A DNA stretch of 64,000 nucleotides, from contig DASYNP010000184.1 in the NCBI GenBank assembly GCA_036008465.1, positions 1-64,000 of the forward strand, read 5' to 3'. Position 1 is the stretch's first letter. Every line of letters begins with the position of its first letter. The stretch is from DASPSM01 sp036008465. GTDB taxonomy: Bacteria; Planctomycetota; Planctomycetia; Planctomycetales; Planctomycetaceae. Below are positions 1 through 12,428 of this stretch, in pieces. Under the pieces are notes generated by a model. The model did no database searches. It had not been told where the DNA came from and saw only the letters and a list, made by a program, of their open reading frames with translations. The position numbers and the translations under genes are program-made.

Positions 1-30
1 AACTTCATCGGGAAGTTCAAGCTGCCCTGA
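1..30 (+). CDS. C-terminal tail of a gene entering from the left
   Basis: The window opens in a frame that reads NFIGKFKLP and then a TGA stop. Nothing else explains these bases, so this is probably the last nine codons of a gene starting upstream. Nine codons are too few to name a family, and a chance frame cannot be excluded. Confidence 0.35.
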   Translation, partial: NFIGKFKLP

Positions 31-102
31 GCGCACGCCATCGGCCGCACTCAGGCCGACGACTCACGAAATACGAGGGCGAGTCTCGGGTCGGGTTCGC
101 TC

Positions 103-360
103 CTATTCGACTTCCGTCACCTCGCCGGTGGCCGTCAAGTCGACGTCGTGGACTTTGCCCTTTTTGTCTTTGCCGCTGATTTCGTAGCCACCGTCCGCCT
201 TTTTCACGGCCCGATCAAATTTGACATCGGGCAGTTTCTCCTGAGAGATCTTCATGATCGATGGCGGCACCTGGTCCAAGGGAATCGGCGCTGCAGCCGG
301 CGATTGTGCGCAGCCGACCAATGCGACCAGAGCGACGAGCGCCGGCGTTTTGCGAATCAC
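103..360 (-). CDS. small PepSY-like lipoprotein
   Basis: An 85-residue exported lipoprotein. The N-terminus is a short signal peptide ending in the lipobox LVGC (Cys17), followed by a low-complexity linker and a small globular part rich in Lys and Asp (residues about 30-85) whose length and charge resemble a single PepSY-type domain; that family call is tentative. Translation starts at a GTG with AGGAG about 8 nt upstream. The start overlaps the stop of the upstream DUF1559 gene by 4 bases (GTGA), so the two are very probably translationally coupled. The lipoprotein is expected in the periplasm; its ligand is unknown. Confidence 0.7.
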   Translation of the reverse strand: MIRKTPALVALVALVGCAQSPAAAPIPLDQVPPSIMKISQEKLPDVKFDRAVKKADGGYEISGKDKKGKVHDVDLTATGEVTEVE

Positions 361-1292
361 GAGTCGTCTCCTACCGTTTCCCCGCCAGCACGAGTGGCCA
401 TGGCGTTGAAGAGCGCACGGTCAATGGAACTCGACACGAACTGCACGTGTCCGTCGACGAACAGAAGGTTCGCCCCTTGGCTGTGAAGGCTGGAGAAATT
501 GTTGCACTCGAGGCCCGGCCCGCTTGGCGGACCTTCTGACGTGTGGCCCAGCACCATCCCGGACGCGTTCTGGACCTGCGGAAGGGCCGGCGATCCAGGA
601 GCCGGAAACAAAGAGGCGTCGGTCACGGCCCCAACCCACGTGGCATCACACCAGGTTTTCGAGCGCTCGCCTACCAGCAGTGTGGTGCTCGTCCCGTCGG
701 TGACATCGCGAATGGAGATCTTGCTGTCACGGAAAAACATTCCCTCGCCGTCGATGCCGGGCTCCGACACGCCAAACACACCGACGTAATTGGCCGAGGC
801 GATCTGGCAAATCGTCGCCAGCGGATTCCCAAGCGGATCGCGCTTCACGGCAGCCCAAGTCTCTTTGAACGCGTCGGACGGGCACACATACGTGGAGACG
901 ACGCTCACGCGGGCCGCCGCATTCGACGGCGACTCAATCGCCTGCTGGAAGTTCGCGGATTTCTGCAGGGAGAGCTGCTCAACCTCCTGAAGCACAATCG
1001 ACGCCCAGCCCCAGCCCGCACCCGTGTCGTTGCCCGAACTGTCGAAGTTCGAGACGTAGCCCGGCGGAAAGCACCGGGACGCGTCGTGGTAGTTGTGCAG
1101 GGCAACGCCGATTTGATGCAGATTGTTCCGGCACTGGGTCCGCCGGCTGGCTTCCCGGGCCGCCTGCACGGCTGGTAGCAGCAGAGCCGCAAGAATGCCA
1201 ATGATCGCAATGACCACCAGCAATTCGATCAAGGTGAATCCCGACGACGATCGAATCGGCCTTCGACGGACTATGACCCGATTGAGTTGCAT
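357..1292 (-). CDS. DUF1559 family protein with type II pseudopilin-like N-terminus
   Basis: A 311-residue protein of the large planctomycete DUF1559 family. Residues about 17-45 form a prepilin methylation signal (GFTLIELLVVIAIIGILAA) followed by the usual PAVQAAREASRR stretch, as in pseudopilins processed by a prepilin peptidase. The rest contains family hallmarks: an NNLHQIGVALHNYHD-like segment near residue 60 and a LFVDGHVQFV segment near the C-terminus. Planctomycete genomes carry many paralogues, thought to be surface or secretion-related, but their function is unproven. A GAGG-type ribosome site precedes the ATG. The small lipoprotein gene follows with a 4-base overlap. Confidence 0.9.
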   Translation of the reverse strand: MQLNRVIVRRRPIRSSSGFTLIELLVVIAIIGILAALLLPAVQAAREASRRTQCRNNLHQIGVALHNYHDASRCFPPGYVSNFDSSGNDTGAGWGWASIVLQEVEQLSLQKSANFQQAIESPSNAAARVSVVSTYVCPSDAFKETWAAVKRDPLGNPLATICQIASANYVGVFGVSEPGIDGEGMFFRDSKISIRDVTDGTSTTLLVGERSKTWCDATWVGAVTDASLFPAPGSPALPQVQNASGMVLGHTSEGPPSGPGLECNNFSSLHSQGANLLFVDGHVQFVSSSIDRALFNAMATRAGGETVGDDS

Positions 1293-1443
1293 CGCTCCCT
1301 CGCAAATGAGTATGGGCGGCGGTTGCCTCCACGTGCCGCCGGTTCTCCGCTACCAACGGCGAGGATACTCCCCAGATCGCATGAGTGTACCGGCAGCGAC
1401 GACCGGGAACCATCGAAGGATTGTGGCGCGAAACCTGGTCGGC

Positions 1444-1582
1444 GACCGTCAATGCCACGTGCCGCCTCTTGCTGAGTTGGAAGGGCACGTTGGGGCCGCC
1501 CTCCCAGGACGCGTTGCCGGCCGGCTCGTTGATGCCGAATGAGTAGCTGCTCTTGCCGGTGTTCCCTGTTGGCAGGCTGCCC
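1444..1582 (-). pseudogene. decayed copy of the 3' end of the 2936-3274 gene
   Basis: About 139 bases here align almost base for base with the 3' end of the small secreted-protein gene at 2936-3274, in the same orientation. The copy still encodes the segment GKSSYSFGINEPAGNASW. One extra base near 1460 shifts the frame just before the expected GGTWH and stop, and the copy has no 5' half. It is a truncated, frameshifted duplicate rather than a gene. Confidence 0.75.
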
Positions 1583-1636
1583 TGCTATTCTTCGCTCAAA
1601 ATCGAGTCCAAGTGACAAGGAATGGAGGCTTGCTCG

Positions 1637-2869
1637 ATGCACAAGAGCCGAAAGGGTAGAGGAGTTGTTCCCCAAGCCGCAATTCTAACGGCATTGCTTG
1701 GCGGCTCGGCCCTTGCCAACGGCAGCGAACCAGAGCGCGCGCACACATGGTCGCAGGCGATCTCTCAGGTCGACGCCGCTTGCCTGCTGCAATGGATCTC
1801 GTCGTCGCCAGCGAATGAGTTTGGGATTCGCGAAGGCTGCTTCCAGGTCGTCGAGATCCTTAAATGTCCTCCACAGGCCGTCCGCAAGGGGGACCGGGTC
1901 AGCCTTCAATGGTCGAGGGAGGCAGGCGAAAAATCTCTGTATTTCACCCTGGGAATGCGGAACCCGAAAGGGCCCGGCATCGTATGGGAAGAGCCGTTCG
2001 AGTGCACGTGCGTTGGCTTTGACTACGTCGCACATGCCCCTGCGTTCGGTGGGAAACTGCAGAAACGCCTCCCCTATTTCCTGCAGTTCCTTGATTCGCC
2101 TGATCCTTTCATCATCCCCGATGCCCGAGCCGAGCTCGCGCAGGCGAGCTTCGAAGATCTCGTTGCACTCGTTCCCTACATGCCGCGTGACAAGTTTCGC
2201 AAAATGATGGTCGATCCGACGATTCGTATGGACCGGCTGAGCTTCCCAGCTCTTATGCTCGGACTGAGTGGTGACGCAGAGGACGCCAAACTGTTCGCGG
2301 CGAAGATCACGGAAAAACTAGGCAGTTTCCCCGACGATTTCCGACCCGGTGTTGAGTTGCTGATCACCGGCTACTTGATGCTTGCGGGTGAGTCCGGGTT
2401 AGACCATCTGGACGCGTGGAGGTTTAAGGACTCCTCGGCTCCCTTCAGCGAGACAATCGCCGCGATGCGGGCCCTCGAGATCACGTGGTACAAGGGGAAT
2501 GGAAAGATCAAGAGGGATCGCATGGTTCAGTCAATGCGCCTCCTGTTGGCTCATCCGGAGCTGGTCGATCTGGTGATCCCCGATCTGGCTCACTGGCGTG
2601 ATTGGGGCTCGTTAGATCGGATCGCAGGGCTTTACGGACAGGGCCACTTCAACATCCCGAGCATTAAGCGAGCCGTCATTCGTTACCTGCAATCGTGCGT
2701 CGACGCTAAGCCAACAGACGTGCAACCAGCGCAGGCGGCCGCCGCCAAACGGTACTTGGACAGAATTCGACGGGACGATCCGAAAATCTTCGCCGAGGCG
2801 GAGCGGTTCATCTCCCGGCAAAACAACCAGGAGCCGTCGCAAGTCAGTCCAACAGTGCCGGCACGCTAG
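1637..2869 (+). CDS. secreted hypothetical protein, planctomycete type
   Basis: A 410-residue protein with an N-terminal signal peptide (basic MHKSRKGR, hydrophobic core, cleavage near ALA-NG). I place the start at ATG 1637 because GGAGG lies 8 nt upstream; an in-frame ATG at 1622 is possible but has no ribosome site. The mature part has a beta-rich N-terminal region with Cys residues, then a helical region from about residue 150 that looks like irregular helical repeats, and a Lys/Arg-rich C-terminus. I recognise no catalytic motif. The gene sits between an intact small gene (2936-3274) and the decayed copy of that gene's 3' end, so it lies inside a duplicated segment or interrupted one. Confidence 0.7.
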   Translation: MHKSRKGRGVVPQAAILTALLGGSALANGSEPERAHTWSQAISQVDAACLLQWISSSPANEFGIREGCFQVVEILKCPPQAVRKGDRVSLQWSREAGEKSLYFTLGMRNPKGPGIVWEEPFECTCVGFDYVAHAPAFGGKLQKRLPYFLQFLDSPDPFIIPDARAELAQASFEDLVALVPYMPRDKFRKMMVDPTIRMDRLSFPALMLGLSGDAEDAKLFAAKITEKLGSFPDDFRPGVELLITGYLMLAGESGLDHLDAWRFKDSSAPFSETIAAMRALEITWYKGNGKIKRDRMVQSMRLLLAHPELVDLVIPDLAHWRDWGSLDRIAGLYGQGHFNIPSIKRAVIRYLQSCVDAKPTDVQPAQAAAAKRYLDRIRRDDPKIFAEAERFISRQNNQEPSQVSPTVPAR

Positions 2870-2935
2870 AGACTACGTTCGGTTGTCGGCTTCCCGAGCG
2901 CCCGCAGCAACGCGCGGATCCCCATCGGCAGACCG

Positions 2936-3274
2936 TCAATGCCACGTGCCACCCTTGGAGAGTTGAAAGGGGACGTTGGGCCCGCCTTCCCAGGACGCGT
3001 TGCCGGCCGGTTCGTTGATGCCGAACGAGTAGCCGCTCTTGCCGGTGTTCCAGGTGGGCAGGTTGCCGGCAAATCGGGTTGTGTGCACGTGCGTGTAAGG
3101 TCGGTAGCCGTACCAGTACCAGTTGTGGGTATCGAGCCAGAAGGAGTCGAGGTCGTCCTGGCGAACGGTCAGCCCCGTATCGCCCATCGAATCTTGTTGG
3201 GCCGAGCCGCCCGACGCGCCGAGCAGAAACACGATGGCGAAGGCGGGGATTAGTATTTTATTGAAGAGTTTCAT
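2936..3274 (-). CDS. small secreted protein, aromatic-rich
   Basis: A 112-residue exported protein: signal peptide MKLFNKILIPAFAIVFLLGASGGSAQ, then a mature region rich in Trp, Tyr and Gly (NWYWYGYRPYTHVHTTRF, SYSFGINEPAGNASW). There are no cysteines and no known motif. The 3' part of the gene is duplicated at 1444-1582 as a decayed fragment. The composition suggests a small beta-structured envelope protein, but no function can be given. Confidence 0.65.
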   Translation of the reverse strand: MKLFNKILIPAFAIVFLLGASGGSAQQDSMGDTGLTVRQDDLDSFWLDTHNWYWYGYRPYTHVHTTRFAGNLPTWNTGKSGYSFGINEPAGNASWEGGPNVPFQLSKGGTWH

Positions 3275-3365
3275 CGGGTGAACCTTTGAAAAGCGTGAGC
3301 CTGCAAATTAGTGAATTCCGAAGCCGAGTGCCGCGGGCACGGGTGAGTCGCGTTCACGGACTGCG

Positions 3366-4028
3366 CTACTTCTTCAAAGCACGCACTTCTTGCCGCAGCT
3401 CGTGCAGCTCCTTGAGAACTTCGTGCAGCGATCGCTCCATCCGCTCGTGCTGCTCAAACAGCCGGCGCACGACCTCGGCCGACATGTCCGAGTCGCTGAT
3501 GCCGGGATGGGCGGCGTATTTCGGATGTCGCGGATCGCGATGCATCATCTCGTTGATGTAGCGCTCGCGAAAATCGGCCAGGCTGTCGACCTGGACTTTG
3601 AGCTCGACGGGTTTGCCGCGGCGTTCGACGGTGACGATGGCTTGTTGGCCGGGCGCGAGTCGCTCGACGGCAGTTGTCGCGTCGGCGGCCGAACTAACGG
3701 GAGTGCCGCCGACCTTGGTCACTACGTCGCCCGCGCGAACTCGGCCAAAGGCGGCCGGCCCGCCGGGGAAGACGTCGACCACGCGCACTCCCTGCCCCTT
3801 GGCATCCTCCAACATCACGCCGATCCAGCCGCGGTCGGCTGCGGCGTCGGTGGGTTTGCCCTCAGTTGCCTGTGTCGCGCCCTGCTGCAGGGCGACGAGC
3901 AGTGGCGCCTTCGCGCCGCCGGAGTGTTGGGGGGCAGGAACGGGCGGCCGGGAATCGGCCAGCAGCAGTCCGCCTACCGAAACAAGCCCGATTCCGAGAA
4001 TCCAGAACGATCGAGTCGGTTTGCGCAT
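3366..4028 (-). CDS. exported PDZ-domain protein with C-terminal coiled coil
   Basis: A 220-residue protein. Residues 8-27 form a signal peptide or membrane anchor. Residues about 67-165 are a PDZ domain: RGWIGVMLEDAKG carries the carboxylate-binding loop, followed by VDVFPGGPAAFGRVRAGDVVTKVGG and VTVERRGKPVEL, the arrangement of HtrA-type PDZ domains. No protease domain precedes it. Residues about 185-220 form a charged heptad-like coiled coil ending in ALKK. It may act as an adaptor recognising C-termini of envelope proteins. There is no operon partner on the same strand within 100 bases. Confidence 0.8.
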   Translation of the reverse strand: MRKPTRSFWILGIGLVSVGGLLLADSRPPVPAPQHSGGAKAPLLVALQQGATQATEGKPTDAAADRGWIGVMLEDAKGQGVRVVDVFPGGPAAFGRVRAGDVVTKVGGTPVSSAADATTAVERLAPGQQAIVTVERRGKPVELKVQVDSLADFRERYINEMMHRDPRHPKYAAHPGISDSDMSAEVVRRLFEQHERMERSLHEVLKELHELRQEVRALKK

Positions 4029-4413
4029 CGATTAGTCTCCGCCAAAAAATCGACTGTTGAATCCGGAGGTGAGTCTCGTTGTGTGCTGCGTCTCTGTCGC
4101 GCGGTCCTTCTCGACTCATTCCCACGAGTCGATTCCGACCACCCAGGCTGCAAACGGAACGCTGCCGCCAAGTCAGAAATTTTGAGCCCGCCCGCGCGAC
4201 AAGATGTCGGGGCTCACGTAAGGAACCGACGAGTCCAGTACGGGTTAGGGCAAAGAAAGGCAGCCGCTGCCAAGAATGCTCGCCGCTCTTCAACGAGCGC
4301 ATCGCAGTCTGCACCGATCAGGGGCCGATTGTCAAGCACTCGCGTGGTGGCCGTGGGCTGACTGCGCAGGCGCTCGCCGCCGAAAAGCGCGCCGCGAACG
4401 AGAGGCGGCGCGT
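4029..4413. other. non-coding stretch
   Basis: About 385 bases between the PDZ gene and the Tyr/Pro-rich gene. Frames open here have no ribosome site, signal peptide or recognisable motif, and their composition is that of shadow frames. It presumably carries the promoter of the PDZ gene (right to left). I see no clear structured element. Confidence 0.4.
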
Positions 4414-4830
4414 TTAGAACCCAAATCCGTATGGGTAGACCGTGCCCCAACCCCAACCCGGAAATCCGTAAGGCCAGGCCCCATAGCCCCAATAGCCGAA
4501 CGGGTACGGAGGAAGGTTGTTGTAGGGATGCGGATCCGGATACGGATAGTAGCCAATGGCGCGGCGGACGGGGAAAGCCGGCCCATCAAAGTACGCGTAC
4601 GGATAGTAGCCGATCGGATTGGGGTCAACGGACCCGTAATAGCGAGCCACGCCCGGATACTGCGGAGGCGAATCGGAATACTGCCCAGGCGAATAGAGCC
4701 GGGTGCCCGTTTCGTCCGCAGGCTGCGCGGCACGGGCAGTCGCCGAGACGGCCGCGAGACAGACAAAGAGGACGGCAAGCGGGAGTAGCCTGCTCGCAAC
4801 AAGAGGGTTTCGTTCGCCGTCGTAATTCAT
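4414..4830 (-). CDS. small secreted Tyr/Pro/Gly-rich protein
   Basis: A 138-residue protein. A signal peptide (LLPLAVLFVCLAAVSATARA) is followed by a low-complexity mature chain with repeated YPY, YYPYAY, YPFGYWGYG and PGWGWG elements ending in PYGFGF. The start is the ATG at 4830, preceded by GAGAG about 8 nt upstream. No enzyme motif is present. Aromatic low-complexity proteins like this are common in planctomycete envelopes and may be structural or adhesive, which is inference only. Confidence 0.6.
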   Translation of the reverse strand: MNYDGERNPLVASRLLPLAVLFVCLAAVSATARAAQPADETGTRLYSPGQYSDSPPQYPGVARYYGSVDPNPIGYYPYAYFDGPAFPVRRAIGYYPYPDPHPYNNLPPYPFGYWGYGAWPYGFPGWGWGTVYPYGFGF

Positions 4831-4944
4831 CGAGTCCGCTCTCAAAATCGCTTCGGCGCGATGGTTTGGGAAACGCTGCGCGTAATTAGTCCCCTATTTC
4901 CCTTCTAGCGTGGGCGCACAAGCGCGGTCAACGAGATTTCGCAG

Positions 4945-5901
4945 TTAGCGGCTGCTCGATTGCAGCTTTCCCGCGGGCGTGTGAGCCGCGAGTTGGGCGA
5001 TCATCTCTTTCGTCGCGGCCTCGACCGCCTGTTCCCAGTTCGCTTCGCCGAATTGGCTGCGATACGGTTCGCGCGAGTGCGCGAAATTGATGCCCCGGGC
5101 GTTGTTGACCAGGGCACCGAATCCCTTCGCGTCGAACGCGCCGGCGACGTCGGCCGCCTGCCCCCCTTGGGTGCCATAACCGGGCACCAAGAGGAGCACA
5201 TGGGGTATAGCCGTTCGCAGCTCTGTCAACTCGCGCGGATAGGTCGCCCCGACCACGGCTCCCACCGCGCCGTACGGCTCAGAGCCCGCCGTTAAGCAGG
5301 CGAGCGATTCCACCGTCTCGGCGACATGTCGGTACATCGGTTGCCCTTCGGAGACGCGATCCTGAAACGTTCCGGCTCCCGGATTGCTCGTGCGCGTGAG
5401 CACGTACACGCCCGCGCCGCGTTCCGTTGCGAGTCGCACGAACGGCTCCAGCGTGTCGCGCCCGAGATACGGGTTGACGGTAACAGCGTCGGCCGCGAAA
5501 GGTGCAGCGTCGGGATCTTCTCCGGCCAAGTAGGCGGCGGCGTACGCTTCGGCCGTCGGACCGATGTCGCCGCGCTTGGCGTCGCAGACGACGATCAGTC
5601 CGGCGTCGCGCGCCTTGCGGATCACCCGCGCCAGCACGTTCACCCCCTCGGGCCCCGCTTCCTCGAAGAAGGCCGACTGCGGCTTGACGCCCGGCACCAG
5701 CGGTGCGACGACGTCGATGATCCGGAAACAGAACTCCTCGTAAGCGGCTGCCACGATCTCCCGACGTGTTCCGCGGCAACGGGCCTCGGCGCCACGCACG
5801 ACGGCTTGCGGAAGTTCAGCGAACCGCGGGTCAAGCCCAACGCAAGCCGCAGTTTGTTTGCGCAAAACGGCCTGGTGCAGCCGCTGAGCGAAACCGCTCA
5901 T
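4945..5901 (-). CDS. pyrF: orotidine 5'-phosphate decarboxylase, type 2
   Basis: A 318-residue enzyme that decarboxylates OMP to UMP, the last step of de novo pyrimidine synthesis. The barrel signature is clear: CVGLDPR near residue 20, a conserved Lys in GVKPQSAFFE (Lys73), and the catalytic DAKRGDIGPTAEAY at 107-120, where Lys109 and Asp112 are the core residues. Further motifs are VNPYLGRDT and the phosphate-binding VPGYGTQGG near 230. The length and the DIGPTA form mark the longer PyrF type 2 family. It appears monocistronic. Confidence 0.95.
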   Translation of the reverse strand: MSGFAQRLHQAVLRKQTAACVGLDPRFAELPQAVVRGAEARCRGTRREIVAAAYEEFCFRIIDVVAPLVPGVKPQSAFFEEAGPEGVNVLARVIRKARDAGLIVVCDAKRGDIGPTAEAYAAAYLAGEDPDAAPFAADAVTVNPYLGRDTLEPFVRLATERGAGVYVLTRTSNPGAGTFQDRVSEGQPMYRHVAETVESLACLTAGSEPYGAVGAVVGATYPRELTELRTAIPHVLLLVPGYGTQGGQAADVAGAFDAKGFGALVNNARGINFAHSREPYRSQFGEANWEQAVEAATKEMIAQLAAHTPAGKLQSSSR

Positions 5902-5945
5902 CAGAATTCAGTCCTTTCCGGTGATATCCGCGCGCCTGAACGATC

Positions 5946-6000
5946 ATGATCGTCGATGACGAGCCGATCAACGTCAAGCTGGTGCGCGAGGACCTCTGCG
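5946..6000 (+). pseudogene. relic of a response-regulator receiver N-terminus
   Basis: The plus strand reads MIVDDEPINVKLVREDL and then loses similarity. This is the canonical first beta-strand and helix of a REC domain, with the acidic pair DD. The frame continues as antisense to the DUF4337 gene. It lies between two minus-strand genes and is best explained as the surviving stump of a deleted response-regulator gene. At 17 codons, coincidence is unlikely but not excluded. Confidence 0.5.
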
Positions 6001-6034
6001 CCTCCCAAATTCGATCGCAGCGACTCTTGCGCGT

Positions 6035-6586
6035 TCAGAGCAGGCCGGCGACAAAAAACGCCGTCCCGATCGCGCCCAGTCCAAGGCTGACCATCCAGAG
6101 TTGGCTTTTCTTGGTCAGCACGGCGATGGCAGCCAGCGCGATGGCAATTTGGAAGAAGGTCACCGACCGCGCCAGCACGACGTGGTGTTTCATGTGGTCG
6201 GCCGACGCGGCTTCCTCTCTCTTGGCGGCCTCCGTCAATTCGGACATGTCCTGCTCGTATTCGGCCAGCTTCACCGAGTCTTTCGAGCTGGAGGGTTTGC
6301 CGAGACTGCCGAGCAGCTCGATCTTGGAGCCCAAGACGCTCGCCTTGATGCTCTTGGACTGGTAGTGGCTCCATTCGTTGGATGCTCTGATCTGCTCGAG
6401 CATCGCCTCGTTGGCGGCGTGGCCGGCCAGCAGAGCAGCCACGGCGGCGATCACCGCCAGCAGGGCGGTCGTCAGGGCCACGCGCATGCTGAGAGGGCCA
6501 GACTCGTGTCGGTGCTCGCTTTCGTGGGCCGCTTCGTGGATGGTCTCGTGCAGATGTTCAGTCGGGACTTCGATCTCTTCGGGCAT
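6035..6586 (-). CDS. DUF4337 family membrane protein
   Basis: A 183-residue protein. The start is the ATG at 6586 with GAGG 8 nt upstream; it opens MPEEIEVPTEHLHE. A His/Glu-rich hydrophilic head (residues 1-32) precedes a membrane helix (MRVALTTALLAVIAAVAALLAG), then the family segment NEWSHYQSKSIKASVLG and a coiled region, and two C-terminal helices (FFQIAIALAAIAVL and MVSLGLGAIGTAFFVAGLL). This is the layout of DUF4337, an inner-membrane family of unknown function widespread in planctomycetes and proteobacteria. Confidence 0.85.
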   Translation of the reverse strand: MPEEIEVPTEHLHETIHEAAHESEHRHESGPLSMRVALTTALLAVIAAVAALLAGHAANEAMLEQIRASNEWSHYQSKSIKASVLGSKIELLGSLGKPSSSKDSVKLAEYEQDMSELTEAAKREEAASADHMKHHVVLARSVTFFQIAIALAAIAVLTKKSQLWMVSLGLGAIGTAFFVAGLL

Positions 6587-6719
6587 GGGAGCATCCTCGG
6601 CCCACGGACGAGTGCCAGCTCTCTCGATCATGCCGCCGAGGGCGCGTCGCGGCAAGGTGTGGGCCGCTTTCGCGCAAGTTGAGTCAAGAGATGACTCTTC
6701 GGGAGCCGCGGAGCGGGAC

Positions 6720-6980
6720 CTACAGCGAGAGCTTGCCAAGCCGATGGCACGTCCAGCGTCGGACGAGGCAGACCACGCGTTCCAGCGTGTCGCGATCGAA
6801 GTATTCCAGCCGCTCCTTACCCGCGAAAGGATAGTCCACGCTGCGAATCACAGCGATCAATTCGCTGGTCGACATGACGTGGCGGATCTCCTGATCCGAG
6901 AGCGTGGAAATGCTTTCCAGATCAAATTGACGACCGGAAACGGATTCTTGGACTTCGTGATCGATGAGCGAATTGGCCAT
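6720..6980 (-). CDS. small conserved hypothetical protein
   Basis: An 86-residue cytoplasmic protein, acidic in the first half and basic at the C-terminus. It contains SDQEIRHVMSTSELIAVIRSVDYPF and a two-cysteine-like tail (VVCLVRRWTCHRLG). I recognise no named domain, although proteins of this size and start (MANSLIDHEVQES) look typical of planctomycetes. It lies 134 bases upstream of the DUF4337 start on the same strand, so co-transcription is possible. Confidence 0.55.
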   Translation of the reverse strand: MANSLIDHEVQESVSGRQFDLESISTLSDQEIRHVMSTSELIAVIRSVDYPFAGKERLEYFDRDTLERVVCLVRRWTCHRLGKLSL

Positions 6981-7260
6981 TCAGGGGGCTCCTGGCCCTA
7001 GAGGTAGTCGCAAACGTCATGCCAACGCCGCTGGCGTGCGTTCTGAACGCTACGCCTCCTCCGAAACCTCTCTACTTTGACCGGAATGCCGCGGTTCGGG
7101 CTCTGAAAACGACTTGCCTGCCACGGCGGTTCCGATGGATGGTTTGAAAGTTTGCTCGCCGGATAATCAGGCCTGACCAAGACTCAGGCATCTGGAAATG
7201 GCCCCGGGCCGACCTGGGCGAACGCCCGTCGCTTGAAAATACCCAAGGGATGCGTCAATT

Positions 7261-7917
7261 ATGTCCCCGCAACGCATGAATTGGCAAGGATTCGGGATTC
7301 AGCCGGACGCTCGTCGGACCGGGGTGCCCGCCACAGGGCTGCGGCTGACCCCGAATGTCGGGAGTGTAATGGACGTTGCGGGCCAACATGAGGGAGCTGC
7401 GGCCGCGCCCGCCTCGCTCCCCGATCTCGCCGATCGCTATCCCGAGAGAGCCGCTCTCGAGGCTCCCGGCGGTCGCGCCCCATTGACCATTGGCGAACTC
7501 GCGGAAATTCCGGTCGCGTTTCTCGCGGCCACCTCGGTCGGCGCGTGCGCACCGCTCAATTGGCAGACGCGGCCGCCGCGTCCTTACGTCGCGCCGCGAA
7601 ACGAACTCGAACGCATCGTGGCCGATCTGTGGGAAGAGATCCTCAAGGTCGAGCCGATCAGCGTTGACGACCGATTTCTCGAACTGGGGGGCGATTCGAT
7701 CCTGGCCGGGCGAATCACGGCCCGCCTCTGTGCTCTTTATTCGATCGAGCTGCCGATGCCGATCCTGTTCGCGACGCCGACGGTCGCCGGAATTGCCGAA
7801 GTCATTGAGCGAAAGACCGCCCCGCCCGACGCAGCCGAGCTGGAAACATATTTGGCGGCGATCGAAGACCTCTCGGACGAAGAGGCGGAGCGCCTGCTGG
7901 CTGAAGAGGCGGACTGA
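7261..7917 (+). CDS. stand-alone peptidyl carrier protein with adenylation-domain remnants
   Basis: A 218-residue protein. The C-terminal half is a complete PCP/ACP domain (about residues 110-195): helix ELERIVADLWEEIL, then FLELGGDSILAG with phosphopantetheine-accepting Ser146. The first half holds two pieces typical of the start of acyl/aminoacyl-adenylating enzymes (YPERAALEAPGGRAPLT and VAFLAATSVGACAPLN) joined directly to the linker that normally follows an A domain, so the adenylation core is missing. It must be loaded in trans or act as an aminoacyl/acyl donor for the synthetase 39 bases downstream. The start could also be ATG 7369, with GGGAG 4 nt upstream. Confidence 0.8.
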   Translation: MSPQRMNWQGFGIQPDARRTGVPATGLRLTPNVGSVMDVAGQHEGAAAAPASLPDLADRYPERAALEAPGGRAPLTIGELAEIPVAFLAATSVGACAPLNWQTRPPRPYVAPRNELERIVADLWEEILKVEPISVDDRFLELGGDSILAGRITARLCALYSIELPMPILFATPTVAGIAEVIERKTAPPDAAELETYLAAIEDLSDEEAERLLAEEAD

Positions 7918-7956
7918 ACTCACCTGCCGACCAATCCACGTCATTCTGAATACTCC

Positions 7957-12288
<4,332 letters not shown>

Positions 12289-12428
12289 CGTCTGTGCTCG
12301 CCAAGATCGCTCGGCGAGGCTACGATCGGATGTAGCAACTCTGCGGGCCCGAGCTCCTTTCCGAACCGACCTCTTTTCCAAACCGGGCGGCTTCCCCCGT
12401 CAATCAAGGGGCACCAGGCAGGCCTTCT

